From JBBDRV01 sp040905285 (GTDB lineage: Bacteria; Bacteroidota; Rhodothermia; Balneolales; Balneolaceae): a DNA stretch of 28,869 nt. A program made the position numbers and the translations under genes. The notes under the pieces were generated by a model. The model was not told the origin of the DNA. It did not search any database and saw nothing but the letters and a program-made list of their open reading frames with translations. Each line of letters opens with the position of its first letter. Position 1 is the first letter of the stretch. The stretch is from positions 1 to 28,869 of the forward strand of contig JBBDRV010000162.1 of the NCBI GenBank assembly GCA_040905285.1, written 5' to 3'. Below are positions 1 to 7,612 of the stretch, in pieces.

Positions 1-714
1 CAGAACGGTGGTCAGTCCCCCGAGCAGTGTAAAGAACCCATAGCTGGCCATTCCGCGGGCAAGGGATTTACGTATTACGGAAGACGGCAGAGAGAGGGTC
101 ATTTCTCCCCTTCTGACAAGTGTTGCTATCAGGAGACACGGCTGCAGGGCATAGGCTGCTGTAAAAAGCAGGATAAATGTATCAAAGGGGATCATCCCGA
201 AAAAGTAGATACCCAGTACCAGAATGACGGCGGCCCGGAGGATAACTTCGGAAACGAGGGATCCGGTAACGGAATCCCGGAGGGACCGCAGGTAGCTGTT
301 CAGCACTTCAAAGTAAAGAATAAACAGGGTGAGCGGCAGGATATAGAGAAAGAAGTCTGCAAAGAGGGGCGATCTGTCAGCGTAAATATCCGTCAGCGTC
401 TCACCAAAAAGCCAGAAAAGCAGACTGAAGACAAGGAAACCGATCATCGGGATGACCAATGCCAGAAAAAGAAGCCCGTGGTGTCTGCCGGCCGTATTTT
501 TAAACAGCGGGAAAAAACGGATCACGACATGCCGCATGCCCAGATGAGCAAACTGGGCGCCGATCACGGAAGCTGATATCAGTACTCTTGTCAGTCCGTA
601 CTGATCCGGATTCAGAATGTGGGGATAGAGAAAAAGGGTGAGAACAGTGCCAAGGGCAATACCCGCATATGTATAGGCGGCATTAAACAGGCTCTGTCTG
701 GCAATTATTCCCAA
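1..714 (-). CDS. Polysaccharide/oligosaccharide flippase (Wzx/MurJ-like), N-terminal part only
   Basis: This is the first ~238 residues of a polytopic membrane protein that continues past the left edge. Read on the minus strand it is a series of hydrophobic segments, for example GIYFFGMIPFDTFILLFTAA near the left end. Proteins of this class move lipid-linked glycan units across the inner membrane. The chosen start is a TTG at 714, giving MGIIARQSLFNAAYTYAGI, because Bacteroidota flippases typically begin MGxIxRQSxxxxxxxYxGxxxG. An in-frame stop lies at 793-795, and the 26 codons between it and the TTG are not membrane-like. No good Shine-Dalgarno sequence is visible. It diverges from a glycosyltransferase gene, which fits a surface-glycan locus. 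The family call rests on the N-terminal signature and hydrophobicity, and the polymer it would export is unknown. Confidence 0.75.
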   Translation of the reverse strand, partial: MGIIARQSLFNAAYTYAGIALGTVLTLFLYPHILNPDQYGLTRVLISASVIGAQFAHLGMRHVVIRFFPLFKNTAGRHHGLLFLALVIPMIGFLVFSLLFWLFGETLTDIYADRSPLFADFFLYILPLTLFILYFEVLNSYLRSLRDSVTGSLVSEVILRAAVILVLGIYFFGMIPFDTFILLFTAAYALQPCLLIATLVRRGEMTLSLPSSVIRKSLARGMASYGFFTLLGGLTTVL

Positions 715-898
715 AGGTCGGTTTGCTGGTTCTGGTTCAGCTCTATAATACAGAAACTCGGTCCGGTACAAAACCGCTGCAAATTGGTATATTCAATGCC
801 GGACGGGCCGGATGAGCGCCCGGCGTTTTACCGGATTCCCCGGTGCCGACCTGTCCGGATCTGAAATTATAAAATACGACAGGATGAGGAAACCGGCC

Positions 899-2083
899 AT
901 GCGAATCGGAATGATTATGGACACGTCATTTCCTCCGGATATCCGGGTTGAAAATGAAGCGATAACCCTGATGGACCGGGGGTTTGAGGTTTTTCTGTAT
1001 CATATTGACTATGACACCAGACCCGCCCGGGAAGAGTACAGGGGCATCCGCATTTCCCGTAAAAGAGGAGGATGGTTGCTGTACAAGCTTTCAGCATTGG
1101 TATATACGGTCCCCTTCTTTCGGTGGACAGTCGGGGGAAGCATCCGGAAATTTATCCGTGAGAACCGGATTGATATCCTGCATGTCCATGATATGGTGAT
1201 AGCCGGCGCTGCTTTCAGGGCCAACAGGCCGTTCTGTCTGCCGGTCATCCTGGATCTTCATGAAAACCGGCCGGAGATAATGGAAATGTACAAGCATGTC
1301 AACAGCCTGCCGGGGCGCTGGCTGATCAGAACGGACCGGTGGAGGCGCAGACAGCGGGAACTGATGAAGGCAGCCGATCACGTCATCCTGGTGACTGAGG
1401 AAGCAAGGCGTGTATCGGAAGCGGACGGTATACCATTATCCAGGACCACCGCAGTGCCCAATGTCGTGCGGGCCGGACCGGACACACCGGACACCGGCTG
1501 CACACCCACGGATACTGCGAAGGATACTTTTACTTTGCTGTATATCGGTGATACGTCTCTCAGGCGGGGAACCGAAACGGCCCTGAAAGCCGTGGACCTC
1601 CTCAGGGAAAAAATTCCCGGCATTCAGCTGCGCCTGGTCGGCAGCAGTAGCCAGGATGACGAACTGTACCGGATTGTAAGGGAGAGACGTCTGGAAGGAC
1701 GGGTTCATTTTGAAGGGTGGCAGAAGCCGGAGCTGCTGCCCGGCTTTATCGAAAAATCAGATGTCTGCCTGTCTCCGCTGCTTCGGAACATCCATCACGA
1801 TACCACCTATGCCAATAAGCTTTTTCAATATATGGCCGCGGGAAAGCCTGTAGTGGCAAGTGACTGCACCGCCCAGGCGGCCGTGGTAAAGCAGGAAAAA
1901 TGCGGTCTGGTCCATCGGGCGGGGGATGCCGGCGATCTTGCAGATGCGGTTCTGACGTTGTACAGGGATAGAGGCAGCAGGGAGGAAATGGGCAGGAACG
2001 GTCTCGCTGCGGTAAAGGAACGCTGGAACTGGGAGACTGCCGGCAGCTCCCTTGTGGCTGCTTATGAAAGATGCCTGTCCTGA
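899..2083 (+). CDS. Family 4 glycosyltransferase (GT-B fold)
   Basis: A 394-residue cytosolic or membrane-associated glycosyltransferase that should use a nucleotide-activated sugar to extend a glycan. The N-terminal acceptor half opens with MRIGMIMDTSFPPDIRVENE, contains ILHVHDMV (residues 93-100) and LDLHENRPE (119-127). The donor half has FTLLYIGDTSLRRGTE (211-226), LRLVGSS (245-251) and the donor signature NKLFQYMAAGKPVVASD (306-322). In that signature Gln310 stands where many relatives have Glu. The ATG at 899 was chosen because GAGGA lies 8 nt upstream and the protein then starts at the first beta strand. Longer reading frames from 812 or 884 add a non-conserved leader. It diverges from the flippase gene and converges on the carboxylase-like gene. 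Donor and acceptor sugars cannot be told from sequence. Confidence 0.85.
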   Translation: MRIGMIMDTSFPPDIRVENEAITLMDRGFEVFLYHIDYDTRPAREEYRGIRISRKRGGWLLYKLSALVYTVPFFRWTVGGSIRKFIRENRIDILHVHDMVIAGAAFRANRPFCLPVILDLHENRPEIMEMYKHVNSLPGRWLIRTDRWRRRQRELMKAADHVILVTEEARRVSEADGIPLSRTTAVPNVVRAGPDTPDTGCTPTDTAKDTFTLLYIGDTSLRRGTETALKAVDLLREKIPGIQLRLVGSSSQDDELYRIVRERRLEGRVHFEGWQKPELLPGFIEKSDVCLSPLLRNIHHDTTYANKLFQYMAAGKPVVASDCTAQAAVVKQEKCGLVHRAGDAGDLADAVLTLYRDRGSREEMGRNGLAAVKERWNWETAGSSLVAAYERCLS

Positions 2084-2223
2084 AGGTTTGCTGCCGTCAG
2101 GCTCATTACAAACAACACGGCCGGTGAGTGGTACGGTACATTTTCGATAAACCCGCCTGGCCCGGCCGGCCTGGAGTGGAAAACTGTGCCGCGGAAATGG
2201 CGGAGCTGCGCGGCCCGGAAAAA

Positions 2224-3684
2224 TCAGGGGCGCCTCCCGTAAACCAGAATCCAATCATTTCTCTTCCAGTCACGGAACTGTACACGGGTCAGATCGACAT
2301 CGGGATCTATAAGCTTTCTCTCCGGTCCTGCATTCAGTGAGCAGACAGCGTCGGCAAACACCGGCTGACGGTTATGAATGGAACTGAGCCTGCGAGCGAA
2401 CTGAACGATCAGCTGCGGCCGGCTGCTCATCTTGCGCTCCTGCCAGTTTTTTAAATAGCCTTCTGTACGGATCTTTTCTTTTTCACCGAAATCGGGGTTG
2501 ATGGTGTAAAATTCAGTGGTACATGATTTGGTTCTCAATTTCATGCGCCAGGCAATCCTGTGTCCCTCTTCCGTCCAGCCCGGATTTCCGGGTATGGCAT
2601 AGTGGCGCAGCGGGACGGTCACCTGTATCAGCCCCCATAAGACAAGTCCCGCTGCAGTAAGCCGGGCGGAAGCAGAGAATTCCGGTGGTCTCCTCAACGT
2701 ACGCACGTCCTCCGGGCTCATCCGGAAATCCCAGGTCAGGATGCCTGCAACGGTAAAGCCGCAGACAAACGGAACCAGGCTGAACCCCTCATGAAACCAG
2801 CAGGCGATGAACCCTCCTGCCAGTGACACTGCAGCCAGAAACCCGTTCCGGTAAGCGGTGCCGCCCCTTATGTAGTTATAGATTTGTCCGGGCCAGGATG
2901 CCGGCAGGAACAGAATCAGGGATCCTGCCATAAGCCAGGGAAATATCCCGATGGAGAACAGCCGGTCGTTGGTGAAGTGGAAAAGCACCAGCAGTACGGC
3001 AATCCAGGGACGGGTCTTCCTGTATAGAAGCAATGGGAAAGCCAGCAAATCTATCATCAGTCCCGTATAGCTGATAAACAGGCTGACCTCGGGAATGCTG
3101 AAATAGGAGCCGGCCAGCGGGAAGTCATCCCGCCGCCCCAGCCAGATGACCAGGGGTGAACCGGACAGCCAGTCCCGGTTTAATTTTGCGATGCCGCCCA
3201 TGAAATAAACGAGACCGATTTGAAAGCGTAACAGAAGCAGAGGCCATTGCGGGATCCACTGACGCTTTACTTCAGGCCTCAGCCATGAATCGATTGAAAA
3301 TGTCCGGTTGGCCGGCACAACCGCCATGATAAAACCGATCAGGATCACCAGGTAAAAATGGTTGAGATAGCGGGCCTGTTCCAGCAGAAAAGTATATGTA
3401 AAAAGAAAAAACAGGAGGATGGCGCTCACGCGGTACAGGAATCCGGCGATAATAAACAGGGACAGCAGACCCATCAGGACGAACAGCAAGACCATGCCGT
3501 CTGCAGGCAGGGGTTCGATCCAGGAAAATCCTTCATAGCTGAAGTTGAAAATGGGATCTCTCCAGTAGCGGTGGATCCATCCCCGATCAACATAACGGCA
3601 GACTTCCCACAACATGACCATGCCGAACAGAATGCGAAAACAGGCAAGGCCACCGGCCCTGACCGGCTGGAAAAAGATTCTCAT
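2224..3684 (-). CDS. HTTM-domain membrane protein, vitamin K-dependent gamma-carboxylase homologue
   Basis: A 486-residue polytopic membrane protein. Several stretches match what I remember of animal gamma-glutamyl carboxylase (GGCX): YLNHFYL followed by VPANRTFSIDSWL (residues 106-135), QIGLVYFMGGIAKLNRDWL (155-173), GLMIDLLAFPLLL (208-220) and FHFTNDRLFSIGIFPWLM (235-252). The animal enzyme has VYFIAGVKKLDADW and FHCMNSQLFSIGMFSYVM at the corresponding places. Lys167 aligns with the catalytic base Lys218 of the human enzyme. A soluble C-terminal region (about 330-486) ends in DWILVYGRRP. In animals the enzyme carboxylates Glu to Gla using reduced vitamin K; a bacterium would have menaquinol. 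Many bacterial homologues are uncharacterised, and I recall that the Leptospira one shows altered activity. It lies 143 nt downstream of a very acidic lipoprotein gene on the same strand. Family is confident, reaction is inference. Confidence 0.85.
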   Translation of the reverse strand: MRIFFQPVRAGGLACFRILFGMVMLWEVCRYVDRGWIHRYWRDPIFNFSYEGFSWIEPLPADGMVLLFVLMGLLSLFIIAGFLYRVSAILLFFLFTYTFLLEQARYLNHFYLVILIGFIMAVVPANRTFSIDSWLRPEVKRQWIPQWPLLLLRFQIGLVYFMGGIAKLNRDWLSGSPLVIWLGRRDDFPLAGSYFSIPEVSLFISYTGLMIDLLAFPLLLYRKTRPWIAVLLVLFHFTNDRLFSIGIFPWLMAGSLILFLPASWPGQIYNYIRGGTAYRNGFLAAVSLAGGFIACWFHEGFSLVPFVCGFTVAGILTWDFRMSPEDVRTLRRPPEFSASARLTAAGLVLWGLIQVTVPLRHYAIPGNPGWTEEGHRIAWRMKLRTKSCTTEFYTINPDFGEKEKIRTEGYLKNWQERKMSSRPQLIVQFARRLSSIHNRQPVFADAVCSLNAGPERKLIDPDVDLTRVQFRDWKRNDWILVYGRRP

Positions 3685-3827
3685 CGTTTGACACCCGATA
3701 TGTATAAGTGCGGTTCAGTAATTCAATCCCGGGAACTGGTCCGCCAGCGGTATACCCCGACTGCCCGGTCCGGCCCTGCAGGATTTGCCGCGAAATCCGG
3801 GTCCTGCATGGTCAGGCGGAAGATGTA

Positions 3828-4985
3828 TCAATCATCGTCATCATCATCCCGATCCTCATCGTCGTCGTCATCGTCGTCAAACCGGCTGTCATCATCCCGA
3901 TCACCATCATCATCATCGCCATCATCATCACCGGTTCCGGATGAGCGGATTACGACCACGGTTGACCTCGTATTGTTAGAGGAATTGTCATCGTCGTAAT
4001 TATGGCTGGCAACCAGGGTATGCAGACCGGTTCCGGCATCACCGGTATCCCAGCTGAATTCCAGTGTGACGGAATCATTTTCGTTCAACGCATCGCTGAC
4101 GGTTCGGGTATCGATTGTGGTGTTTTCAGACCGGTTGGCCAATGTAAGGGTGAAAGGACCTGACACACCCTGCTCACCAAGATTTTCAAGGGTAATTCCA
4201 ACCCTGGTCTCCTGTCCCCCTCTTACTGAAAAAGGGGCATCGATGTCCGTGATGCCGATGTCGCCGAGTCCGTTTTCCCCTTCGTCGTCCCCGGGACTGT
4301 CGTTTTCGTCCTCTCCGTCGTCATCTTCCCCTTCATCCTCCTCGGGATTGTCGTTTTCGTCCTCTCCGTCGTCATTTCCCCCTTCATCCTCCTCGAGACT
4401 GCCGTCTCCGTCCTCTCCGTCGTCATTTTCCCCTTCATCCTCCTCGAGACTGCCGTCTCCGTCCTCTCCGTCGTCATTTCCCCCTTCACTGTCATCCGGA
4501 TTGCCACGGCTGTCACCGGCAGCTTCAATGGTGACCGTTACAGAGAATGAATTGTTGTCCGGGTTGTCATCTTCCATATCATGGGAAATGACAAGGTTGT
4601 AATCTCCGGCAGCAGTTCGGCCGGTACCCCAGGTTAAAACCAGTGCCGTCGAATCTCCTGCGGCCAGTCCGTTATTGATTGAGAGGGTATCGATTGCAAG
4701 GGGGCTGACCGCCAGGCTGTCAGACTCATTGGCAGACCCACCGGCGGATAAGCTGTCTGCCTCACCGGCGGCAGCCACATTAATTGTTTCGGAGATATCC
4801 TGTTCTCCCAGATTTCTGATCATTGTTTCCAATGTTACTGTCTGGCCTTCTTCAGCTGAGGTGGGTAAATTTACTCCGGTAATTTCCAAGTCCCTGACAG
4901 GTGATACATTGCCTGTCTCATTATTGAAAACATCGCATGATACAGCCGCAAACAGGACGAGAAAAAAGAGACTGGATTTCTTCAT
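3828..4985 (-). CDS. Acidic CARDB-type lipoprotein with Glu/Asp repeat and poly-Asp tail
   Basis: A 385-residue exported lipoprotein. MKKSSLFFLVLFAAVSC is a lipoprotein signal with the lipidated Cys at 17. An ATG 36 nt upstream (5021) would spoil the signal, so 4985 is preferred. Two immunoglobulin-like CARDB domains follow. One is at about 30-150 (EEGQTVTLETMIRNLGEQ, ending in HDMEDDNPDNNSFSVTV) and one at about 240-345 (RGGQETRVGITLENLGEQ, ending in SHNYDDDNSSNNTRSTVV). Between them (167-234) are four 17-residue units of the type EGGNDDGEDGDGSLEED, and the C-terminus (about 350-385) is nearly all Asp. No catalytic motif is visible. Likely roles are cation (calcium) binding or surface adhesion and spacing. 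It sits directly upstream of the carboxylase-like gene on the same strand, so its Glu residues are candidate substrates; that is inference. Confidence 0.8.
   Translation of the reverse strand: MKKSSLFFLVLFAAVSCDVFNNETGNVSPVRDLEITGVNLPTSAEEGQTVTLETMIRNLGEQDISETINVAAAGEADSLSAGGSANESDSLAVSPLAIDTLSINNGLAAGDSTALVLTWGTGRTAAGDYNLVISHDMEDDNPDNNSFSVTVTIEAAGDSRGNPDDSEGGNDDGEDGDGSLEEDEGENDDGEDGDGSLEEDEGGNDDGEDENDNPEEDEGEDDDGEDENDSPGDDEGENGLGDIGITDIDAPFSVRGGQETRVGITLENLGEQGVSGPFTLTLANRSENTTIDTRTVSDALNENDSVTLEFSWDTGDAGTGLHTLVASHNYDDDNSSNNTRSTVVVIRSSGTGDDDGDDDDGDRDDDSRFDDDDDDDEDRDDDDDD
4284..4487 (-). repeat. Four 51-bp tandem repeats encoding acidic 17-residue units
   Basis: Four in-frame units of 51 bp, each starting at the GAA of an EG(G/E)(N/D)DD motif, run from 4487 down to 4284; a fifth partial unit (EGEN) follows. 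The first two units are almost identical at the DNA level. Units three and four drift, with ENDNP or ENDSP replacing GDGSL. This looks like recent in-frame duplication, and copy number probably varies between strains. Confidence 0.9.
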
Positions 4986-5223
4986 TTTGCAAGAGGTTGA
5001 CTCACTGTTTCCTATAAGCATATTGCATAAGCGGACGAACTAAAATAGCTCAGACTATGAACCCGGTGTAAAAATCCTTAGGGGCGGTTGTAATACGTAC
5101 GCCGTGATTTAACCGGATTTTTTGCAGCTGTCACCCGTTTCAACCGGGTTAGGATGGAGTTATATTGTCAAACATCCGGGAATCATCCGCCGGCGAACGA
5201 CGTTTATTACTAAATAACCTTCC
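4986..5223. promoter_or_regulatory. Divergent promoter region between the lipoprotein gene and pncB
   Basis: About 240 bp between two divergent starts. On the minus strand TATTTTAG (5040-5047 on the plus strand) is one mismatch from the Bacteroidota -7 consensus TAnnTTTG and could serve the lipoprotein gene, though no good -33 box is seen. A small inverted repeat ACCCG/CGGGT lies at 5133-5149. No convincing box stands out for pncB. No gene or RNA is seen here. Confidence 0.35.
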
Positions 5224-6639
5224 ATGTTTAACTATACAGCCACTTACACAGACCAATATCAGCTGACAATGGCAGAGGTCTATTTCCTGAAGGGGCAGAA
5301 GGGCAGCAGGGCCGTATTCGACTATTTCTTTCGGAAGCTTCCGTTTGACGGGGGATATGCTGTTTTTGCCGGGCTGGATAACTTGCTGGAAATCCTTGAA
5401 ACGCTGCAGTTTGATAAAAATGACCTGGAGTTCCTGAGGGAACAGGGGATGCATCCGGATTTCCTCGAATACCTGAAAGGATTCCGGTTTACCGGAAATA
5501 TATATGCGTCGAGAGAAGGAGATCTCCTGTTCCCGACACGCCCCGTACTCCAGGTGGAAGCGGATATAATTGAAGCTCAGATTATAGAAACGCTGCTGCT
5601 GAATATTTTAAATTTTCAGACACTTATTGCCACGAAAGCCAGCCGCATGCGCCTGGTAGCGGGAACGTGCAAATTGATTGACTTTGGCCTTCGGCGGGCT
5701 CACGGTCCGGGTGGGTATTATGCAAGCCGGGCGGCTTTTATCGGCGGTTTTGATGCAACCAGCAATGTGCTGGCCGGACGTGATTTCAATATTCCCGTTT
5801 CGGGGACGATGGCCCATTCTTTTGTGCAAAGTTATGACAGGGAAATCGATTCGTTTCGCGACTTTGCAGAAATTCGCACGGATGATTGTGTTTTGCTGGT
5901 GGATACGTACGATACGCTGAAGAGCGGGGTGCCCAATGCTGTGATTGTGGGAAAAGAGATGGAAAAGCGCGGAAACCGGCTGAAGGGGATTCGCCTGGAT
6001 AGCGGAGATCTTGCCTGGCTGGCCAAGAAAGCGAGAAAAATGCTGGATGATGCCGGACTCGGTTACGTAAAAATTGCGGCCTCAAACCAGCTGGATGAAA
6101 AGGTGATTAAAAGCCTGCTCGATCAGAAAGCGCCGATCGACCTGTTTGGCGTTGGAACCAGCCTGGTCATCGGACGGCCCGATGCGGCGCTGGATGGAGT
6201 TTACAAACTCTCCTTCGCCAATGACGGACCACGCATCAAGCTGTCCGAATCGCTGGAAAAAGTTACACTGCCCCACAGAAAACAGGTTTACCGGATGCTG
6301 GACAAGTCCGGCAATTTTATCGGGGCAGATGCGGCAGCACTGGTTGATGAAATGGGGGTTGACAGGATGTTTCATCCCTTCGAACCCCGCAAATCCCTTT
6401 CACTGGCAGAATACGAGAGAGAGCCCCTTCTTGAGAAAGTGATGGACAGCGGCCGGAGGCTATCCGGTAATAAACCCCTGGACCAGATATCCAGCTACAG
6501 ATCCGCACGCATGAGGCAGCTCCCCGAAGAATACAGACGGTTTTATAATCCGCATATTTACAAAGTGGGCATCAGCGAGGGGCTTAAAGGGGAACGTGAC
6601 AGGTTAACCGACTGGTACGAACAGGCTTCAGGCAGGTAA
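5224..6639 (+). CDS. pncB: Nicotinate phosphoribosyltransferase
   Basis: A 471-residue cytosolic enzyme of NAD salvage (Preiss-Handler pathway). It joins nicotinate to phosphoribosyl pyrophosphate, coupled to ATP hydrolysis, to make nicotinate mononucleotide. Signatures in order are YTDQYQLTMAEVYF (residues 8-21), FDYFFRKLPFDGGYAVFAGL (32-51), DFGLRRAHGP (153-162), GTMAHSFVQ (194-202, with His198 the expected phosphorylated histidine), RLDSGDLA (257-264), SNQLDE (287-292) and FGVGTSL (308-314). Length and motif order suit bacterial PncB. The start MFNYTATYTDQYQL fits the family N-terminus; no Shine-Dalgarno sequence is evident. It stands alone on the plus strand, facing FkbM with a 55-bp gap. 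Nothing is missing or odd. Confidence 0.95.
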   Translation: MFNYTATYTDQYQLTMAEVYFLKGQKGSRAVFDYFFRKLPFDGGYAVFAGLDNLLEILETLQFDKNDLEFLREQGMHPDFLEYLKGFRFTGNIYASREGDLLFPTRPVLQVEADIIEAQIIETLLLNILNFQTLIATKASRMRLVAGTCKLIDFGLRRAHGPGGYYASRAAFIGGFDATSNVLAGRDFNIPVSGTMAHSFVQSYDREIDSFRDFAEIRTDDCVLLVDTYDTLKSGVPNAVIVGKEMEKRGNRLKGIRLDSGDLAWLAKKARKMLDDAGLGYVKIAASNQLDEKVIKSLLDQKAPIDLFGVGTSLVIGRPDAALDGVYKLSFANDGPRIKLSESLEKVTLPHRKQVYRMLDKSGNFIGADAAALVDEMGVDRMFHPFEPRKSLSLAEYEREPLLEKVMDSGRRLSGNKPLDQISSYRSARMRQLPEEYRRFYNPHIYKVGISEGLKGERDRLTDWYEQASGR

Positions 6640-6659
6640 GTGCCCGGGCAGACAGGGGG

Positions 6660-6683
6660 TCTGACTATGCCTCTGACTATGCC
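6660..6683. repeat. 12-bp tandem duplication in a convergent gap
   Basis: TCTGACTATGCC occurs twice in direct succession between the stop codons of pncB and the FkbM gene. It is outside coding sequence and no hairpin-type terminator is visible in the 55-bp gap. Confidence 0.8.
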
Positions 6684-6694
6684 GTGGTGTCCGG

Positions 6695-7597
6695 CTATCT
6701 TTTCTGAATAAACTCTTCAATCATAAACGAGTTGTCGGGATGGACAAAGAAACAGTCCCTGACCCCGTCATCTGCGGACCGGATGATGGTATCCTTTTTC
6801 ACCAGGGCCTGATCCCTGAAAAAGTAGAATTCATAGCCGTGCCTTTTCAGAATGGATTCAATCTGTTTTTCCCTGAAGTCAAAAAGTATTTCACAAATGA
6901 TAACCGGCCGGTGTCTGGAGATGACCCCCTCAGCCCCTGTCAGAATGCTCGATTCGGACCCTTCCGTATCTATTTTTATCAGGTCAACCGCCCCAATCTG
7001 ATGCCGGTCGCAATAGGCGTCCAGTGTTGTGGCCTCCACCCTGTAGCTTCGGGTTTTTCGGGGAGTCACCTTTGTTGAGGCATGGCTTTCCCCCGACAAT
7101 ACATGGCTGGTAAACCGGTATTTGTCATTTTCTATCTCCTGAAAAGTCAATTCCCCACCTGAATCACCCAGGGCTAATTTTTCAGCCGTTATCCGGTCGT
7201 TCATTCTGTTTAACGCCACATTTTTCCCGAGGTAGGTAAAGGCTCCCTCTGCCGGCTCGAAGCTGAATACCCTGATATTTCTGTTTTCCGCACAGGCCAG
7301 CAGGCTGTAGTAACCTATATTTGCCCCTGCATCAACAAATGTATCCACCTTTTTTATCAGCACGGTGAAAAGGGTTGAATATTCGAATGAGGACATTCCA
7401 TGCCAGAACAGTCTCTGGGTGAGATAACTGGTTTGGTTGGTGGACAGTTTAAAGCTGGTCTGCCCGGTATCGACGGTTATTGTCCCGGAAGGCGGTATTT
7501 TTACACTGTCGGGCAGAAGAGGGGAAAGGACTTTGTTTACCCATCTGAGAAAGAAATTGGCATATCTGTTATAGATCAACAAGTAAATCAGGTCCAT
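6695..7597 (-). CDS. FkbM-family SAM-dependent methyltransferase
   Basis: A 300-residue protein with a Rossmann-type methyltransferase domain from about residue 80 on. It carries the SAM-binding loop FVDAGANIGYYS (87-98), the acidic FSFEP (111-115), TTLDAY (190-195) and the FkbM signature LIKIDTEGSE (206-215). FkbM enzymes O-methylate sugars or other small acceptors, and many sit in glycan loci. Here the gene follows a GT4 gene by 15 nt and ends the gatC-yfhO-GT4-fkbM run, which suggests a methyl cap on a surface glycan. GGATGAG lies 3 nt before the ATG, closer than ideal. The first ~80 residues are less conserved and partly hydrophobic (LIYLLIYNRYANFFLRW), possibly for membrane association. 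The acceptor is unknown. Confidence 0.88.
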   Translation of the reverse strand: MDLIYLLIYNRYANFFLRWVNKVLSPLLPDSVKIPPSGTITVDTGQTSFKLSTNQTSYLTQRLFWHGMSSFEYSTLFTVLIKKVDTFVDAGANIGYYSLLACAENRNIRVFSFEPAEGAFTYLGKNVALNRMNDRITAEKLALGDSGGELTFQEIENDKYRFTSHVLSGESHASTKVTPRKTRSYRVEATTLDAYCDRHQIGAVDLIKIDTEGSESSILTGAEGVISRHRPVIICEILFDFREKQIESILKRHGYEFYFFRDQALVKKDTIIRSADDGVRDCFFVHPDNSFMIEEFIQKR

Positions 7598-7612
7598 CTG
7601 CTCATCCTGCTG

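Noticed and set aside
743..749. TATAAT at 744-749 as a promoter of the first glycosyltransferase
   Set aside because: The hexamer is perfect, but the possible -35 (TTGCTG) is only 15 nt away and Bacteroidota promoters do not follow this consensus; support is too thin.
812..898. Longer start of the first glycosyltransferase
   Set aside because: The extra 29 residues do not look like a GT-B N-terminus, and a good Shine-Dalgarno sequence precedes the ATG at 899.
3785..3979. Plus-strand frame with a His-rich peptide
   Set aside because: It is the antisense reading of the poly-Asp codons of the lipoprotein; the minus-strand frame has a signal peptide and two recognisable domains.
4284..4487. CRISPR-like array
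   Set aside because: Units are directly adjacent, in frame and without unique spacers; they are a coding tandem repeat.
4066..4602. Plus-strand Ser/Pro-rich repeat protein, and another minus-strand frame with MTTERTET repeats (4223-4528)
   Set aside because: Both are alternative readings of the same 51-bp repeats. They have no domain or signal, while the lipoprotein frame explains the sequence.
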